Positions 1 to 8,271 of a DNA stretch of 36,211 nt are shown here, piece after piece. The notes under the pieces were generated by a model. It was not told the origin of the DNA. It searched no databases and worked only from the letters and a program-made list of their open reading frames with translations. This DNA is from Neptuniibacter caesariensis (GTDB lineage Bacteria; Pseudomonadota; Gammaproteobacteria; Pseudomonadales; Balneatricaceae), in NCBI RefSeq assembly GCF_000153345.1, contig NZ_CH724125.1, forward strand, positions 717,611 through 753,821, written 5' to 3'. A program made the position numbers and the translations under genes. The first letter of the stretch is position 1. Each line of letters starts with the position of its first letter.

Positions 1-1196
1 TTAGCGATAGATGACGCGAGTAGAATCTGAGCACCCCAGGGGATAATGCCCTGTACGACACAGGAGAAAATATCCATTAGGCTGGCAGATCGCTTAGCGT
101 TAACGCCGTATCTTTGCGCAATATCTTTTGCCAATGATCCAGCTATAACGATAGATACGGTATTGTTGGCTGTACATAAGTTGGTGGCAGCAACACTTGC
201 TGCAATACTAAATTCGCCTGCTTTTTTGCCGCTATTTTTGCCTGTCAGTTTCTCTATTGTTCTGGCAATGAAGTCTAGCCCTCCCTGATGCTTAATCAGG
301 GCTCCAAGGCCTCCGATCAGCATAGAAAGAATCATAATCTCCTGCATGCCTGTGTAGCCGTCATAAATCTGCTTCGAAAGCATGGCTACGTTGTACTCAG
401 GATTGCTGATAAAGCCAACGGTTCCGGCTAACAGTATGCCTATCAGTAAAACCAGCATTACATTCATTCCGGCAATAGCCAGAATCAATACAGTCAGATA
501 GGGAAGCACTTTGATCAGCTCATAGCTTTGTTCTGATACACCAGTGGAACTGCTCTGGAAAGCAAGAAGCAACATAGTTGCCAGTGCTGCAGGCAGCGCA
601 ATTAAAAGGTTCAGGCGAAACTTGTCTTTCATTTCGCACCCTTGGGTACGTGTTGCGGCGATGGTGGTATCAGAAATAATTGATAGGTTATCGCCAAACA
701 TTGCGCCTCCGACTACGGCCCCAACTGTCAGCAGGAGGGGAAGGTCGCTTGCTTCAGTTATACCAACCGCAACGGGGGCCACAGCAGCAATGGTCCCCAT
801 AGATGTGCCCATTGAAGTGGCAATAAAAGCGGCAATTGCAAAAATACCTGGTAGTAGCAGCCATTCAGGGATGTAGTTCAAGCCGAGGTTAACGGTTGCA
901 TCAACGCCTCCAATCGCTTTTACAACGGAGGCGAAGGCGCCTGCAAGCAAAAATACAATCACCATCGTAATGATAGTCTGATCACCTATGCCCTTGATAA
1001 AGATTTCGAGACGCTCATTCAGTGAACCTTTGCATAGCATCAAAGAGAGAACGACCGCTGGGATAATCGCTACCGGCGCTGAGATCTGGTAGAAGGCGAA
1101 TTCGGTGCCTTGGGATTGATAATAGATGCCGCTGCCAATAAACAGGGCTAAAAACAGCGCTAAAGGTATGAGCGCAATAGGGTTGGAGTTGTTCAT
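1..1196 (-). CDS. nhaC: Na+/H+ antiporter, NhaC family (partial, C-terminus beyond window)
   Basis: The gene reads leftward from an ATG at 1196-1194 and stays open to the window edge, giving about 398 residues. NhaC proteins are usually about 440-480 residues, so the last 50-80 are missing. The product is very hydrophobic, with about ten predicted membrane segments. A Gly/Ser/Thr-rich stretch near residue 130 (TSMGTSMGTIAAVAPV) is followed by GAMFGDNLSIISDTTIAA, both typical of NhaC/ArsB-NhaD superfamily antiporters. It is expected to exchange Na+ for protons, or an organic anion pair, across the inner membrane; some NhaC members are malate/lactate antiporters, so the substrate is not settled. 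It stands alone on its strand, with a 477-bp gap upstream and no promoter I could place with confidence. Family assignment is firm and substrate is inferred. Confidence 0.88.
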   Translation of the reverse strand, partial: MNNSNPIALIPLALFLALFIGSGIYYQSQGTEFAFYQISAPVAIIPAVVLSLMLCKGSLNERLEIFIKGIGDQTIITMVIVFLLAGAFASVVKAIGGVDATVNLGLNYIPEWLLLPGIFAIAAFIATSMGTSMGTIAAVAPVAVGITEASDLPLLLTVGAVVGGAMFGDNLSIISDTTIAATRTQGCEMKDKFRLNLLIALPAALATMLLLAFQSSSTGVSEQSYELIKVLPYLTVLILAIAGMNVMLVLLIGILLAGTVGFISNPEYNVAMLSKQIYDGYTGMQEIMILSMLIGGLGALIKHQGGLDFIARTIEKLTGKNSGKKAGEFSIAASVAATNLCTANNTVSIVIAGSLAKDIAQRYGVNAKRSASLMDIFSCVVQGIIPWGAQILLASSIA

Positions 1197-1391
1197 TTGC
1201 TAGATCCTATTGGAGACCAGGGTAATGGTTTCAATATTGGGAATATCGGATGACAGGGATCTGACCCGTTATCCTAGTAGGGCGGAGAAGATACTACTTT
1301 AGTCGAGATAAATAAAATGTTTTTAGGTCTTTTTTGTATTGATTTGGAATTTAAAATTCTATTTAGTTATATGCGAGGTTAAATAATCCAA

Positions 1392-1409
1392 GACTTATTC
1401 GCAGGTTCC
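1392..1409 (-). repeat. Solo copy of the GGAACCTGCGAATAAGTC repeat end
   Basis: Read on the minus strand, these 18 bases are identical to 16679-16696, the left terminal inverted repeat of the 269-bp element. No matching opposite end is visible within about 200 bp on either side, and the two outermost bases of the element end (AA) are replaced by GG here. It may be a decayed element or a solo end. The rest of the gap 1197-1673 holds AT-rich sequence and the possible gene remnant at 1475-1666. Confidence 0.7.
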
Positions 1410-1474
1410 CCATTGAATGAATCTGGCTTTTATACAAAAGAGATGGTGATCTGGTGGGTTTGGCTCCTCCATAA

Positions 1475-1666
1475 AAAAGTGCAAGCGATCCATTTTCACA
1501 ACTCAGCCTCATTACAGACGGGGAGGCCCTGGAGGAGTTGGACGGTTTGTTAGCTAACTATTATAACGAGGCGCTCTCGGATGAGGAGCGTGCTGTTGAG
1601 TTCGGCAATGTGTTAGAAATTTTGCAAGCCAATGATGCAGATGGCTTAATCAGTGAGAGAGTTTAA
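1475..1666 (+). pseudogene. Possible small ORF or gene remnant without a standard start
   Basis: This frame is open from a stop at 1472 to a TAA at 1664-1666, 63 codons, and has no ATG or GTG near its beginning. The translation is acidic and looks protein-like, with a helical stretch ALEELDGLLANYYNEALSDE ending in DADGLISERV. A TTG at 1547 has GGAGGAG nine bases upstream and would give a 39-residue peptide. It could be a small real gene with a TTG start, the tail of a gene whose 5' end was lost, or chance. It runs convergently into the diguanylate cyclase gene, seven bases away. I recognise no family. Confidence 0.25.
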
Positions 1667-1673
1667 TTAAGCA

Positions 1674-2663
1674 TTAAAACAGCTCAATATCACCTTCATG
1701 GGTGTTATTGAGCTGTACGTAACCTGAGCCGGCCAGTGCTTCAAATGAGTGAACCTGATTTCGCCCATGTTCTTTCGCAAAATAAAGTGCCTGATCGGCT
1801 CTATCGATTAATAGTGGCGTTGATAGCCCATCTTCTATACTTGTTACGCCAATACTGACCGTAACTTGCCCTAGTTGTGGAAATTCTGCATTTGAGACGA
1901 CATTGCGAAAGCGATCTAAAACCTTAACAGCGGATTCAAGCGAGACATCTTTTAGTGCGACAGCAAACTCTTCCCCTCCATAACGGAAAAGTAGATCCCC
2001 ATCACGAAATGTTTTTTGCATCAGCTGTGAAAAGATAAGGAGTACTTCATCTCCAAACAGGTGTCCGTAGTCATCGTTTACTTGTTTAAAGTGATCAATG
2101 TCTAATAGGGCAAAACACCAGTTATTTAATTCGCAGTCACTTGAGCGGCGTTTTATCTCGTTATTTTCAAATAACAGATTGTTTATTTGTTGATCAAATG
2201 CCTGGCGATTACTTAAACCCGTTAGCGCATCGTTTAGCGCTGAGAACATGAAAAAACGCTGATTCGCATAAACACCTACCAGTTTGATAAGAACATCATG
2301 GAGAAGGGGATTATCTTCAGGCCAGTTGGTAATAAGGACGCCACTTAAGGAGTGGAGAATGCTAAACCCATAATATGAAAAATCACCCTTGCGGGTGAAT
2401 CGGATTCGGTCCGCATGCTCGGTGTGGGTAATATTTTCCAGAACTTCATCAGGTAAAAGTGCGCGATGTTCGTTCTGTTCTGAGTCGACAAGTTTACAGC
2501 TGGTATGGTCGATCTCTCGATAATCGTAGAGCCAGAAATTATGGTCGGGAAACAGAACCAGGCAGGTTGCCATCAAAGCTTCGTTTAGATCTGTTTGGGT
2601 ACGCGGTTCGGTAAGCGCTAAAAACAAGTCACAGTAATCTGAGACTTTAGCTTCGGCCTGCAT
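1674..2663 (-). CDS. Diguanylate cyclase (GGDEF domain) with N-terminal sensor region
   Basis: A 329-residue soluble protein starting at ATG 2663 with a good GGGAG ribosome site. Residues about 1-140 form a region without membrane segments that I do not recognise, probably a GAF/PAS-like sensor. Residues about 141-300 are a GGDEF domain: DALTGLSNR opens it, DIDHFKQVND carries the metal-binding Asp and substrate residues, and the active-site loop is GGEEF near residue 228. An RxxD product-inhibition site (RDGD) sits five residues before the loop, as in PleD. It is therefore predicted to make cyclic di-GMP from two GTP and to be feedback-inhibited. There is no EAL domain. It is not visibly in an operon; the next minus-strand gene upstream is 136 bp away. 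Confidence 0.92.
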   Translation of the reverse strand: MQAEAKVSDYCDLFLALTEPRTQTDLNEALMATCLVLFPDHNFWLYDYREIDHTSCKLVDSEQNEHRALLPDEVLENITHTEHADRIRFTRKGDFSYYGFSILHSLSGVLITNWPEDNPLLHDVLIKLVGVYANQRFFMFSALNDALTGLSNRQAFDQQINNLLFENNEIKRRSSDCELNNWCFALLDIDHFKQVNDDYGHLFGDEVLLIFSQLMQKTFRDGDLLFRYGGEEFAVALKDVSLESAVKVLDRFRNVVSNAEFPQLGQVTVSIGVTSIEDGLSTPLLIDRADQALYFAKEHGRNQVHSFEALAGSGYVQLNNTHEGDIELF

Positions 2664-2799
2664 GCGAACTCCCGGTCGGTTTAGTAGACCACTAATTTTA
2701 TCCTTTTTCCCTACAGAATATAAGTTAATATATTAAACAACCGTTTTAATGCGGTGCGAGACCTGGCCCTCTCAAAGCCTTTGAAATTAAGCGGTTTGA

Positions 2800-3438
2800 T
2801 CAACCTTGCCCCATAACCTGAAGGTACTGGTTAACTTTTGCTGAGGATAGATTTTCCGGCTCAAGCTTATCGGCAATTTTTAACGCCATGTTAAGCTGTT
2901 CGAACTGGCTTTTATCGCTCTCAGAAAGCTGTTTGCCTTCTTCCGAGTTTAAAAACTGTGTGAGTTCTGCGCTGGTCGTTTTAATATCAAGGGCTAAAGA
3001 TGAAGGGTTAGAGCCATCAAGGTTGTTAATAATTGATTTCGCTTTGTTGAGTATTTCAGCAAGGCTTTCGTTCTGATTTTCCGAATTAGCCAAATAGCTA
3101 TCGATGAAGTCACTCAGTTCGCCTAGTGTTCCTTCTGATGATGTAGGGTTGTTCTGCAATTGAGAGAGAAATGAATCGGCTTCCGAAGTCTTTAGAAAGC
3201 CATACTCTTCCAGGCGTTGGATAAACTCAGGAGTGATTTGAACGCTACGTGGACCGCCTTGGAAGAACTCTTCGTTCAATTTCTGAATTTTTTGTGCTCG
3301 CTCCGACAGAGCCAGTCGTCGTACTTCTTTGTCACTCTGCTGTTCAGTGCTCGTGCTATCAGAACTAATGGTTGTGTTTGCGCTCGTTTGTGAAGCCTGT
3401 GATGTTGTGCCTTGGCTGATAGTACTGATTGTAGTCAC
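2800..3438 (-). CDS. Unrecognised helical protein with Ser/Thr/Gln-rich N-terminus
   Basis: A 212-residue product read from a GTG at 3438; AAGGG lies about ten bases upstream. I recognise no family. Residues 1-35 are almost entirely Ser, Thr, Gln and Asn, followed by a charged helical stretch (VRRLALSERAQKIQKLNEEF) and a run of amphipathic helices to the C-terminus. It has no signal peptide, no membrane segment and no Cys, His or Trp. A disordered polar N-terminus on a Cys-free helical body resembles substrates or chaperone-like parts of type III or flagellar export, but nothing nearby supports that, so it is only a suggestion. Coding status is supported by length and a coherent acidic composition. 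It stands alone between the cyclase gene and the arsJ terminator. Confidence 0.7.
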   Translation of the reverse strand: MTTISTISQGTTSQASQTSANTTISSDSTSTEQQSDKEVRRLALSERAQKIQKLNEEFFQGGPRSVQITPEFIQRLEEYGFLKTSEADSFLSQLQNNPTSSEGTLGELSDFIDSYLANSENQNESLAEILNKAKSIINNLDGSNPSSLALDIKTTSAELTQFLNSEEGKQLSESDKSQFEQLNMALKIADKLEPENLSSAKVNQYLQVMGQG

Positions 3439-3552
3439 GAACAGAAGTCCCTTGCTTATTTGTAGTTGGATTGCAGATAAGCAAATCAGATGCCAACAAA
3501 TAAAATTTATTTAAATCAATAAGATGGGGTGGTTCGGGAGTGTCTCTGGTTG

Positions 3553-3598
3553 AAAAAAGGCAACAAGCAGCCGCTGAAGCTGCAACAGATTGCCTTTT
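3553..3598 (-). terminator. Rho-independent terminator after arsJ
   Basis: GGCAA (3559-3563) pairs with TTGCC (3590-3594), and an inner GCAGC/GCTGC stem strengthens the fold. On the minus strand it ends in a run of six T. It lies just past the arsJ stop and closes the ars operon. Confidence 0.75.
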
Positions 3599-3611
3599 CT
3601 ATTCCGTATTT

Positions 3612-4820
3612 TTAATAACCTACCAGCTGGGTGTGTCTCGGCAAAGCGATGGATATCAATACGGTCAAAAATATCATGATCGAGGATATGTACAGGCAGG
3701 CTTCAAGCCCCCAAAGCTGGAATACGGCGCCGGAGAGTATGGTGCCGACCAGGCGCCCCATTGCGTTAGCCATATAGTAGAAGCCTACATCCAGCGAAGT
3801 GCCTTCATTGCGGGCGTAACTAACAATAAGATAGCTGTGCAACGAGCTATTAATAGCAAATATAGCGCCGAATATCCCTAAGCCTCCGAGCAGAATCCAT
3901 TGCGAGTCTAAGCCCTGTGCAATGAGCAGCGGAATACTGCACAGTAAGCTGGCCCAAATCAGAGCGCTGAAACCATCAGGCGTTTTGCCAGATTTTTTTC
4001 CTGTGATCATGGGTGCAATGGATTGGACAAATCCGTAGGCGATTACCCAGGCTGCCATAAAGCTTCCTACCTGCCAGTGATCCCAGTTCAGTTCTTTGCT
4101 GATAAAAACGGGTAGGGCAACAACGAACCACACATCGCGTGAGGCAAAGAGGAACATGCGAGCTGCAGAGAGAATATTTATCGACCGATTTTTTGAAAAA
4201 ATCTCTGTGAACTTTGGTTTAGTACTCGCTACACCGAGGTCTTTCTTGAGCAGGATTAAACTGCAACCTAGTACTATGCATAGCCCAGCTAGCATAAACC
4301 ACATCGCTCCCTGGAAGCCTAGCAAATTGAGAAGCAGGCCGCCCATAAAAAAACCAACCCCTTTTAAGGCGTTCTTGGACCCTGTCAGTATGGCTATCCA
4401 TTTGTAAAGGGTCCCCTGAGCATCACTACTAACGAGTGATTTTATTGAGCTTTTTGCGCTCATTTTATTCAGGTCTTTTGCAATACCGGAAAAAGCCTGC
4501 GCGGCCATAACCCAGGCAATGGATAGATACTCTGTAGGCAGCGTTAGCATTAGTAGCGCAATGACCTGAAGTCCCAGGCCGATATTCATGGTCCGGTTCA
4601 AACCAATTCGGGCGCCAAGCCAGCCGCCAACAAGATTGGTGACAACACCGAAAAATTCGTAGAAGAGGAATAGCAGTGCGATGCTTAAGGCGTTATAGCC
4701 TAGCTGATGAAAGTGGAGCACGACTAACATACGTAGTGCTCCATCCGTCAAAGTGAAGGCCCAATAGTTACCGGTAACTAACAGGTACTGCCTAAGGGCC
4801 TGAGAGTTTAACGAACTCAT
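3612..4820 (-). CDS. arsJ: Organoarsenical (1-arseno-3-phosphoglycerate) efflux permease ArsJ
   Basis: A 402-residue major-facilitator-type membrane protein with about 11-12 segments and the ArsJ opening ([19 protein letters not shown]), plus the region [17 protein letters not shown] near residue 115. In characterised systems ArsJ exports 1-arseno-3-phosphoglycerate, the unstable product made when GAPDH uses arsenate in place of phosphate, so arsenate leaves the cell without being reduced. Its ATG overlaps the stop of the GAPDH gene by four bases (4817-4820), the usual mark of translational coupling. It is the last gene of arsR-gapdh-arsJ and is followed by a terminator. A generic MFS exporter is the alternative, but the context makes ArsJ by far the best call. 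Confidence 0.93.
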   Translation of the reverse strand: MSSLNSQALRQYLLVTGNYWAFTLTDGALRMLVVLHFHQLGYNALSIALLFLFYEFFGVVTNLVGGWLGARIGLNRTMNIGLGLQVIALLMLTLPTEYLSIAWVMAAQAFSGIAKDLNKMSAKSSIKSLVSSDAQGTLYKWIAILTGSKNALKGVGFFMGGLLLNLLGFQGAMWFMLAGLCIVLGCSLILLKKDLGVASTKPKFTEIFSKNRSINILSAARMFLFASRDVWFVVALPVFISKELNWDHWQVGSFMAAWVIAYGFVQSIAPMITGKKSGKTPDGFSALIWASLLCSIPLLIAQGLDSQWILLGGLGIFGAIFAINSSLHSYLIVSYARNEGTSLDVGFYYMANAMGRLVGTILSGAVFQLWGLEACLYISSIMIFLTVLISIALPRHTQLVGY

Positions 4821-5827
4821 TTTACAGAATCGATAGCAACGAATTTTGCCAGTTCAACGGTGCGGTTTACATACCCCCATTCGTTGTCATACCAAGCATA
4901 AATTTTTAGCTGAGTTCCGTTTACCACCATCGTTGATAACGCGTCTACAATGCTGGAGCGTGGGTCAGTACGATAATCGATAGAGACTAGAGGGCGCTCT
5001 TCATAGCCAAGTATGCCGTGAAGTTCATTCGCAGCTGCTTCGGCAAAGAGTTGGTTGACTTCATCCACTGTCGTTGCGCGTTCAAGCTCAAACACCATAT
5101 CCGTTAAGGAGGCATTGGCCAGAGGTATGCGAACGGCATGGCCATTCAGTTTGCCGGTTAGTTCTGGGAATATTTGTGTAATTGCTTTTGCCGATCCAGT
5201 CGTGGTTGGGATCAGGCTCATCCCGCATGCTCTTGCCCGACGTAGATCTTTATGCGGTGCATCCAGAATGGTTTGAGTGTTGGTAATGTCGTGGATTGTC
5301 GTCATTGAGCCATGCTTAATTCCAAGCTTCTCATGGACAACTTTAACGACAGGTGCCAGGCAGTTGGTTGTGCAGGATGCAGCCGTAACGATCGGGTATT
5401 TACCTGGTTCGTAAAGGTGGTGGTTGATGCCCATCACCATGTTGAGAACACCTTCCTCTTTCACTGGCGCCGTAACCACAACGTGTTTAACACCCTGATC
5501 CAGATAGCTTTGAAGAAGGGCTTTCTTTTTCATAACGCCACTAGCTTCAATCACTAAATCACACTGAGACCAATCGGTGTCTTCGATTTTTTCATTGCGG
5601 CTTACAGAGATCTGCTTGTCGCCAATTAGCATCATGCCTTCATCGGCAGTGGCTTCATGACCCCATGTACCATGAACTGAGTCAAAGTTAATTAGGTGAG
5701 CCAGGGTGGCTGCGTCGCCTTGTGGGTCATTGATTTGGATGAATTCAAATTCAGGCCATTCCCATGCCGCACGCATGGCCAGTCTTCCCATTCGGCCAAA
5801 ACCATTGATGCCAATTTTAATAGTCAT
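4817..5827 (-). CDS. gapdh: ArsJ-associated glyceraldehyde-3-phosphate dehydrogenase
   Basis: A 336-residue GAPDH. It begins with the NAD-binding motif [10 protein letters not shown] and carries the catalytic Cys152 in ASCTTNC and His179 in TTIHD. The fold is complete through YDNEWGY at the C-terminus. Placed between arsR and arsJ, it is the accessory copy that makes 1-arseno-3-phosphoglycerate from arsenate and glyceraldehyde 3-phosphate for ArsJ to export, rather than the glycolytic enzyme. I start it at ATG 5827, which gives [11 protein letters not shown] directly and has GAG eight bases upstream. A GTG at 5836 overlapping the arsR stop would add three residues and has no ribosome site. 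Tight coupling on both sides indicates one transcript. Confidence 0.93.
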   Translation of the reverse strand: MTIKIGINGFGRMGRLAMRAAWEWPEFEFIQINDPQGDAATLAHLINFDSVHGTWGHEATADEGMMLIGDKQISVSRNEKIEDTDWSQCDLVIEASGVMKKKALLQSYLDQGVKHVVVTAPVKEEGVLNMVMGINHHLYEPGKYPIVTAASCTTNCLAPVVKVVHEKLGIKHGSMTTIHDITNTQTILDAPHKDLRRARACGMSLIPTTTGSAKAITQIFPELTGKLNGHAVRIPLANASLTDMVFELERATTVDEVNQLFAEAAANELHGILGYEERPLVSIDYRTDPRSSIVDALSTMVVNGTQLKIYAWYDNEWGYVNRTVELAKFVAIDSVK

Positions 5828-5832
5828 TGCGA

Positions 5833-6171
5833 TCACTCATTACAGTTTATTGCTGCGACAGGCCGACTAAGCATTGGCTCAATGAGTTCACGATTACGCA
5901 TGAAGGTCAGGTCTATTACTTCTAGGCACCAATCGGGAAGATCCTGATTTATGCGATAGTAGACCCATTTACCTTTACGGTGATCGCTAAGTATGCAGTT
6001 GCTGCGAAGCAAGGCCAGATGTCGCGAAATTTTGGGTTGGCTCAAAGTGAGCAGATCCGTAAATTCACAGACGCAGAGTTCCTGATGATGTTTAACCAGT
6101 AAGATGAGGTTTAAACGGGTCTCATCTGACAGGGATTTAAAAAACTCAGTGGGTGTCACTGTTTTGTTCAT
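5833..6171 (-). CDS. arsR: Arsenic-responsive repressor ArsR
   Basis: A 112-residue winged-helix ArsR/SmtB-family repressor. The DNA-recognition region is about residues 40-60 ([14 protein letters not shown]). The metal-sensing motif ELCVCEF supplies Cys33 and Cys35, matching the CVC core of enteric ArsR; a third sensing Cys at the usual nearby position is absent, though Cys59 lies in the recognition region. Binding of As(III) to these thiols is expected to release the repressor from DNA. It is the first gene of the operon, and its start codon lies inside a perfect palindrome (6168-6193), which points to autorepression. Its stop lies five bases before the ATG of the GAPDH gene. Confidence 0.93.
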   Translation of the reverse strand: MNKTVTPTEFFKSLSDETRLNLILLVKHHQELCVCEFTDLLTLSQPKISRHLALLRSNCILSDHRKGKWVYYRINQDLPDWCLEVIDLTFMRNRELIEPMLSRPVAAINCNE

Positions 6172-6193
6172 ATATACGGATTTCCATATATGA
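6168..6193. promoter_or_regulatory. Candidate ArsR operator
   Basis: TCATATAT (6168-6175) and ATATATGA (6186-6193) form a perfect eight-base inverted repeat with a ten-base spacer, overlapping the arsR ATG. AT-rich ATATAT half-sites like this are known from ArsR boxes in Pseudomonas. A bound repressor here would block initiation or early elongation of the whole operon. Confidence 0.65.
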
Positions 6194-6260
6194 TGATTAA
6201 TTATTATGGAGACAGCAAGTCAATAGTGAAAATATTTTATTACTTTTTGGTTACAGCCAC

Positions 6261-6285
6261 AAAAAAAGCCCCTCAAAGAGGGGCT
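6261..6285 (-). terminator. Strong rho-independent terminator (minus strand)
   Basis: AGCCCCTC (6267-6274) pairs with GAGGGGCT (6278-6285) around a three-base loop, followed on the minus strand by seven T. It lies 260 bases past the prephenate dehydratase stop, so it ends either a long 3' region of that gene or a separate RNA between 6286 and 6544. Confidence 0.85.
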
Positions 6286-6489
6286 GAAAAATGCGTTAAC
6301 TCATGGCGAGGCCAGAGTTGAAGATGGGATGCAGATGAGCTCAGAACTACCACATGTCCTTGGTAGCAAGTAAGCGTCAATTGCACTCTCAGTATGGTTT
6401 TAAATTGTGCGCCGCAACATTGGACTTTGGTTCTATATTACAATGTGTTAACAATACTTTCGGTGAGTCTATGCTGCGGTATCAATATG

Positions 6490-6519
6490 ATTGCCGGGGT
6501 TATTAATTCACCCGGCAAT
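6490..6519. repeat. Nine-base inverted repeat in the gap after pheA
   Basis: ATTGCCGGG (6490-6498) and CCCGGCAAT (6511-6519) are perfect complements with a 12-base loop. No T-run follows on the minus strand, so it is a stable hairpin but a poor terminator. The remaining gap (6286-6489) holds no convincing ORF; it does contain a small hairpin, CTACCA/TGGTAG around 6346-6366. Confidence 0.6.
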
Positions 6520-6544
6520 GCATAGGAGTAGCGTTAGAGGGTGG

Positions 6545-7411
6545 TTACTCTATGATCTGATTCGCTTGTGTGCGGAAGGGATGCCAAGGGTAAGTGCCCA
6601 TTATGCGGACATCTTTTGCGAAGAAATCTAATTCCTGAAGGGCGTACTTCATCGCTTTTTGATCCGGGTGACCTTCCACATCAAGATGGAAGCTGGTTGC
6701 CGTCATGCTATCTGATGCCATATAGCTCTCCAGCTTTAGCATGTTAACGCCATTGGTGGAAAAACCGCCAAGCGCCTTATACAGTGCAGCCGGAATGTTG
6801 CGAACAGTGAACATGATAGATGTCATAAAACGAGCATCGTTAACCAACTGAGGAATATGGCTGTCACGTGCGAGAATCAAGAAACGTGTTGTATTGCCAC
6901 TTTTATCCTGAAAGTTGTCACGTAAAATCTCGAGATCGTACAGTTCTGCTGCCAGGCTTGATGCGATCGCTGCGTGCCCTTGTTGAGGAGCATTGCTAAG
7001 GGACTCTGCGGCTCCCGCGGTATCCAAGCTTGCGATAGGCTGGATGTTTAACTGCCTGATATTGCCGTCACATTGAGCAAGCGCCTGTGGATGAGATGCA
7101 ACGACACTTATCTCTTCTACTTTACTGCCTTTTGCTGCCAGTAAGCAGTGATTCACAGGTTCGAAGTGCTCGCCAACAATATGCAGTTCAGTTTTTGGCA
7201 TCAGCCGATAGATCTCTTCCACGCGACCAGCAGTAGAATTCTCTAGCGGAATCATAGCCAATCGCGCTTCACCACCCTCAACCATAAACATCGCTTCCGC
7301 AAAGGTAGAACAAGCACGAGCTTCAAGCTCAGGGTGTGCTTTGCGGCAAGATAAATGGGAGTATGCTCCCGGAACGCCTTGATAGGCGATAATGGCTGGC
7401 AAGTCGGTCAT
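6545..7411 (-). CDS. pheA: Prephenate dehydratase, single-function type
   Basis: A 288-residue protein that decarboxylates and dehydrates prephenate to phenylpyruvate, the committed step to phenylalanine. Residues about 6-185 are the periplasmic-binding-protein-like catalytic domain (YQGVPGAYSH, IPLENSTAGRV and the catalytic NTTRF). Residues about 195-280 are an ACT regulatory domain whose phenylalanine-binding segment reads LESYM in place of the usual ESRP. There is no chorismate mutase domain, unlike the fused P-protein normal in gammaproteobacteria. Sequence character, especially LESY and the end motif YPWHPFR, is closest to the alphaproteobacterial form. It may be a second or transferred copy. 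It diverges from trmH and has no strong ribosome site. Confidence 0.9.
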   Translation of the reverse strand: MTDLPAIIAYQGVPGAYSHLSCRKAHPELEARACSTFAEAMFMVEGGEARLAMIPLENSTAGRVEEIYRLMPKTELHIVGEHFEPVNHCLLAAKGSKVEEISVVASHPQALAQCDGNIRQLNIQPIASLDTAGAAESLSNAPQQGHAAIASSLAAELYDLEILRDNFQDKSGNTTRFLILARDSHIPQLVNDARFMTSIMFTVRNIPAALYKALGGFSTNGVNMLKLESYMASDSMTATSFHLDVEGHPDQKAMKYALQELDFFAKDVRIMGTYPWHPFRTQANQIIE

Positions 7412-7459
7412 GGTTTGATTCTGGCGTTATTCAGTAAAAACAAGGTGGCGTATTATTAC

Positions 7460-7478
7460 ACAGAGATAAAAACTCTGT
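7460..7478. promoter_or_regulatory. Short palindrome between pheA and trmH
   Basis: ACAGAG and CTCTGT form an inverted repeat with a seven-base A-rich centre in the roughly 100-base divergent region. It could be an operator shared by both genes. It does not resemble a TyrR box. Confidence 0.3.
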
Positions 7479-7515
7479 TACTGTTCCCGCGTTAAAATTA
7501 TTGCTTTTTACGCCT

Positions 7516-8232
7516 ATGACCCCGGAAAGAACAGAAAAATTACTCAATGTGCTGCGTCGTCGTCAGCCTGACCTCTCATTAATTGCCGATCAGGTAAATA
7601 AACCGCGAAATCTATCTGCGTTAGTGCGTAATTGTGACGCGGTGGGCATTCATAGCATCCACACGGTGGTACCTAAAGAGGGGTATCGGACTTACCGAGG
7701 GACGGCTAAAGGCAGTGACTATTATGTTAAGAGCCGTGCCCATGAATCGGTAGAAAATGCTATCTCTGTGGTAAGGCAGCAAGGAATGAAAGTTGTTGCT
7801 GCCCATTTCTCGGATAAAGCGATTGATTATCGGGAGTTTGATTTTACACAACCCTGTGCGTTGTTAATGGGGGCTGAAAAGCAAGGTGTTAGCGATGTTG
7901 CTGCGCAGATGTCGGATGCGCATGTGGTGATTCCGATGATGGGGATGGTTAGTTCCTTAAATGTGTCTACAGCAGCGGGAATAATTCTTGTTGAAGCGCA
8001 ACATCAACGTTTAAAAGCAGGCATGTACGATCAGGTAAGGCTATCTGATCAAGAGATATCCCGAACACTCTTTGAATGGGGTAATAGAGATCTGGCCGGG
8101 TACTGCCGAAGCAATGGGCTGGCCTATCCACCGCTGGATGAAATTGGTGATGTCATCGATGCTCCGGGTTGGTATCAAACGGTCAAAGATGGCAAGGCAG
8201 ATAGCTTCGACTGGACAGCTGAGGCTGTTTAA
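7516..8232 (+). CDS. trmH: tRNA (guanosine(18)-2'-O)-methyltransferase TrmH
   Basis: A 238-residue SPOUT-class methyltransferase that methylates the ribose of G18 in the tRNA D-loop using S-adenosylmethionine. The N-terminus (MTPERTEKLLNVLRRRQPDL) aligns with enterobacterial TrmH. The three SPOUT motifs are visible: NLSALVRNCDAVG near residue 30 with its catalytic Arg, LLMGAEKQGVS near 118, and IPMMGMVSSLNVSTAAG forming the trefoil knot near 142. I prefer ATG 7516 because family members begin at this point; a TTG at 7501 would add five residues. Neither start has a good ribosome site. It is divergent from pheA and 39 bases ahead of the kinase gene. Confidence 0.93.
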   Translation: MTPERTEKLLNVLRRRQPDLSLIADQVNKPRNLSALVRNCDAVGIHSIHTVVPKEGYRTYRGTAKGSDYYVKSRAHESVENAISVVRQQGMKVVAAHFSDKAIDYREFDFTQPCALLMGAEKQGVSDVAAQMSDAHVVIPMMGMVSSLNVSTAAGIILVEAQHQRLKAGMYDQVRLSDQEISRTLFEWGNRDLAGYCRSNGLAYPPLDEIGDVIDAPGWYQTVKDGKADSFDWTAEAV

Positions 8233-8271
8233 TAGAGGCTAAAGACTCTTCTTGTCTAAGTTGATACTGCT

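Noticed and set aside
3540-3881. Plus-strand frame of 113 codons overlapping arsJ
   Set aside because: It overlaps the arsJ terminator and the arsJ 3' end, has no ribosome site, and its translation resembles no family.
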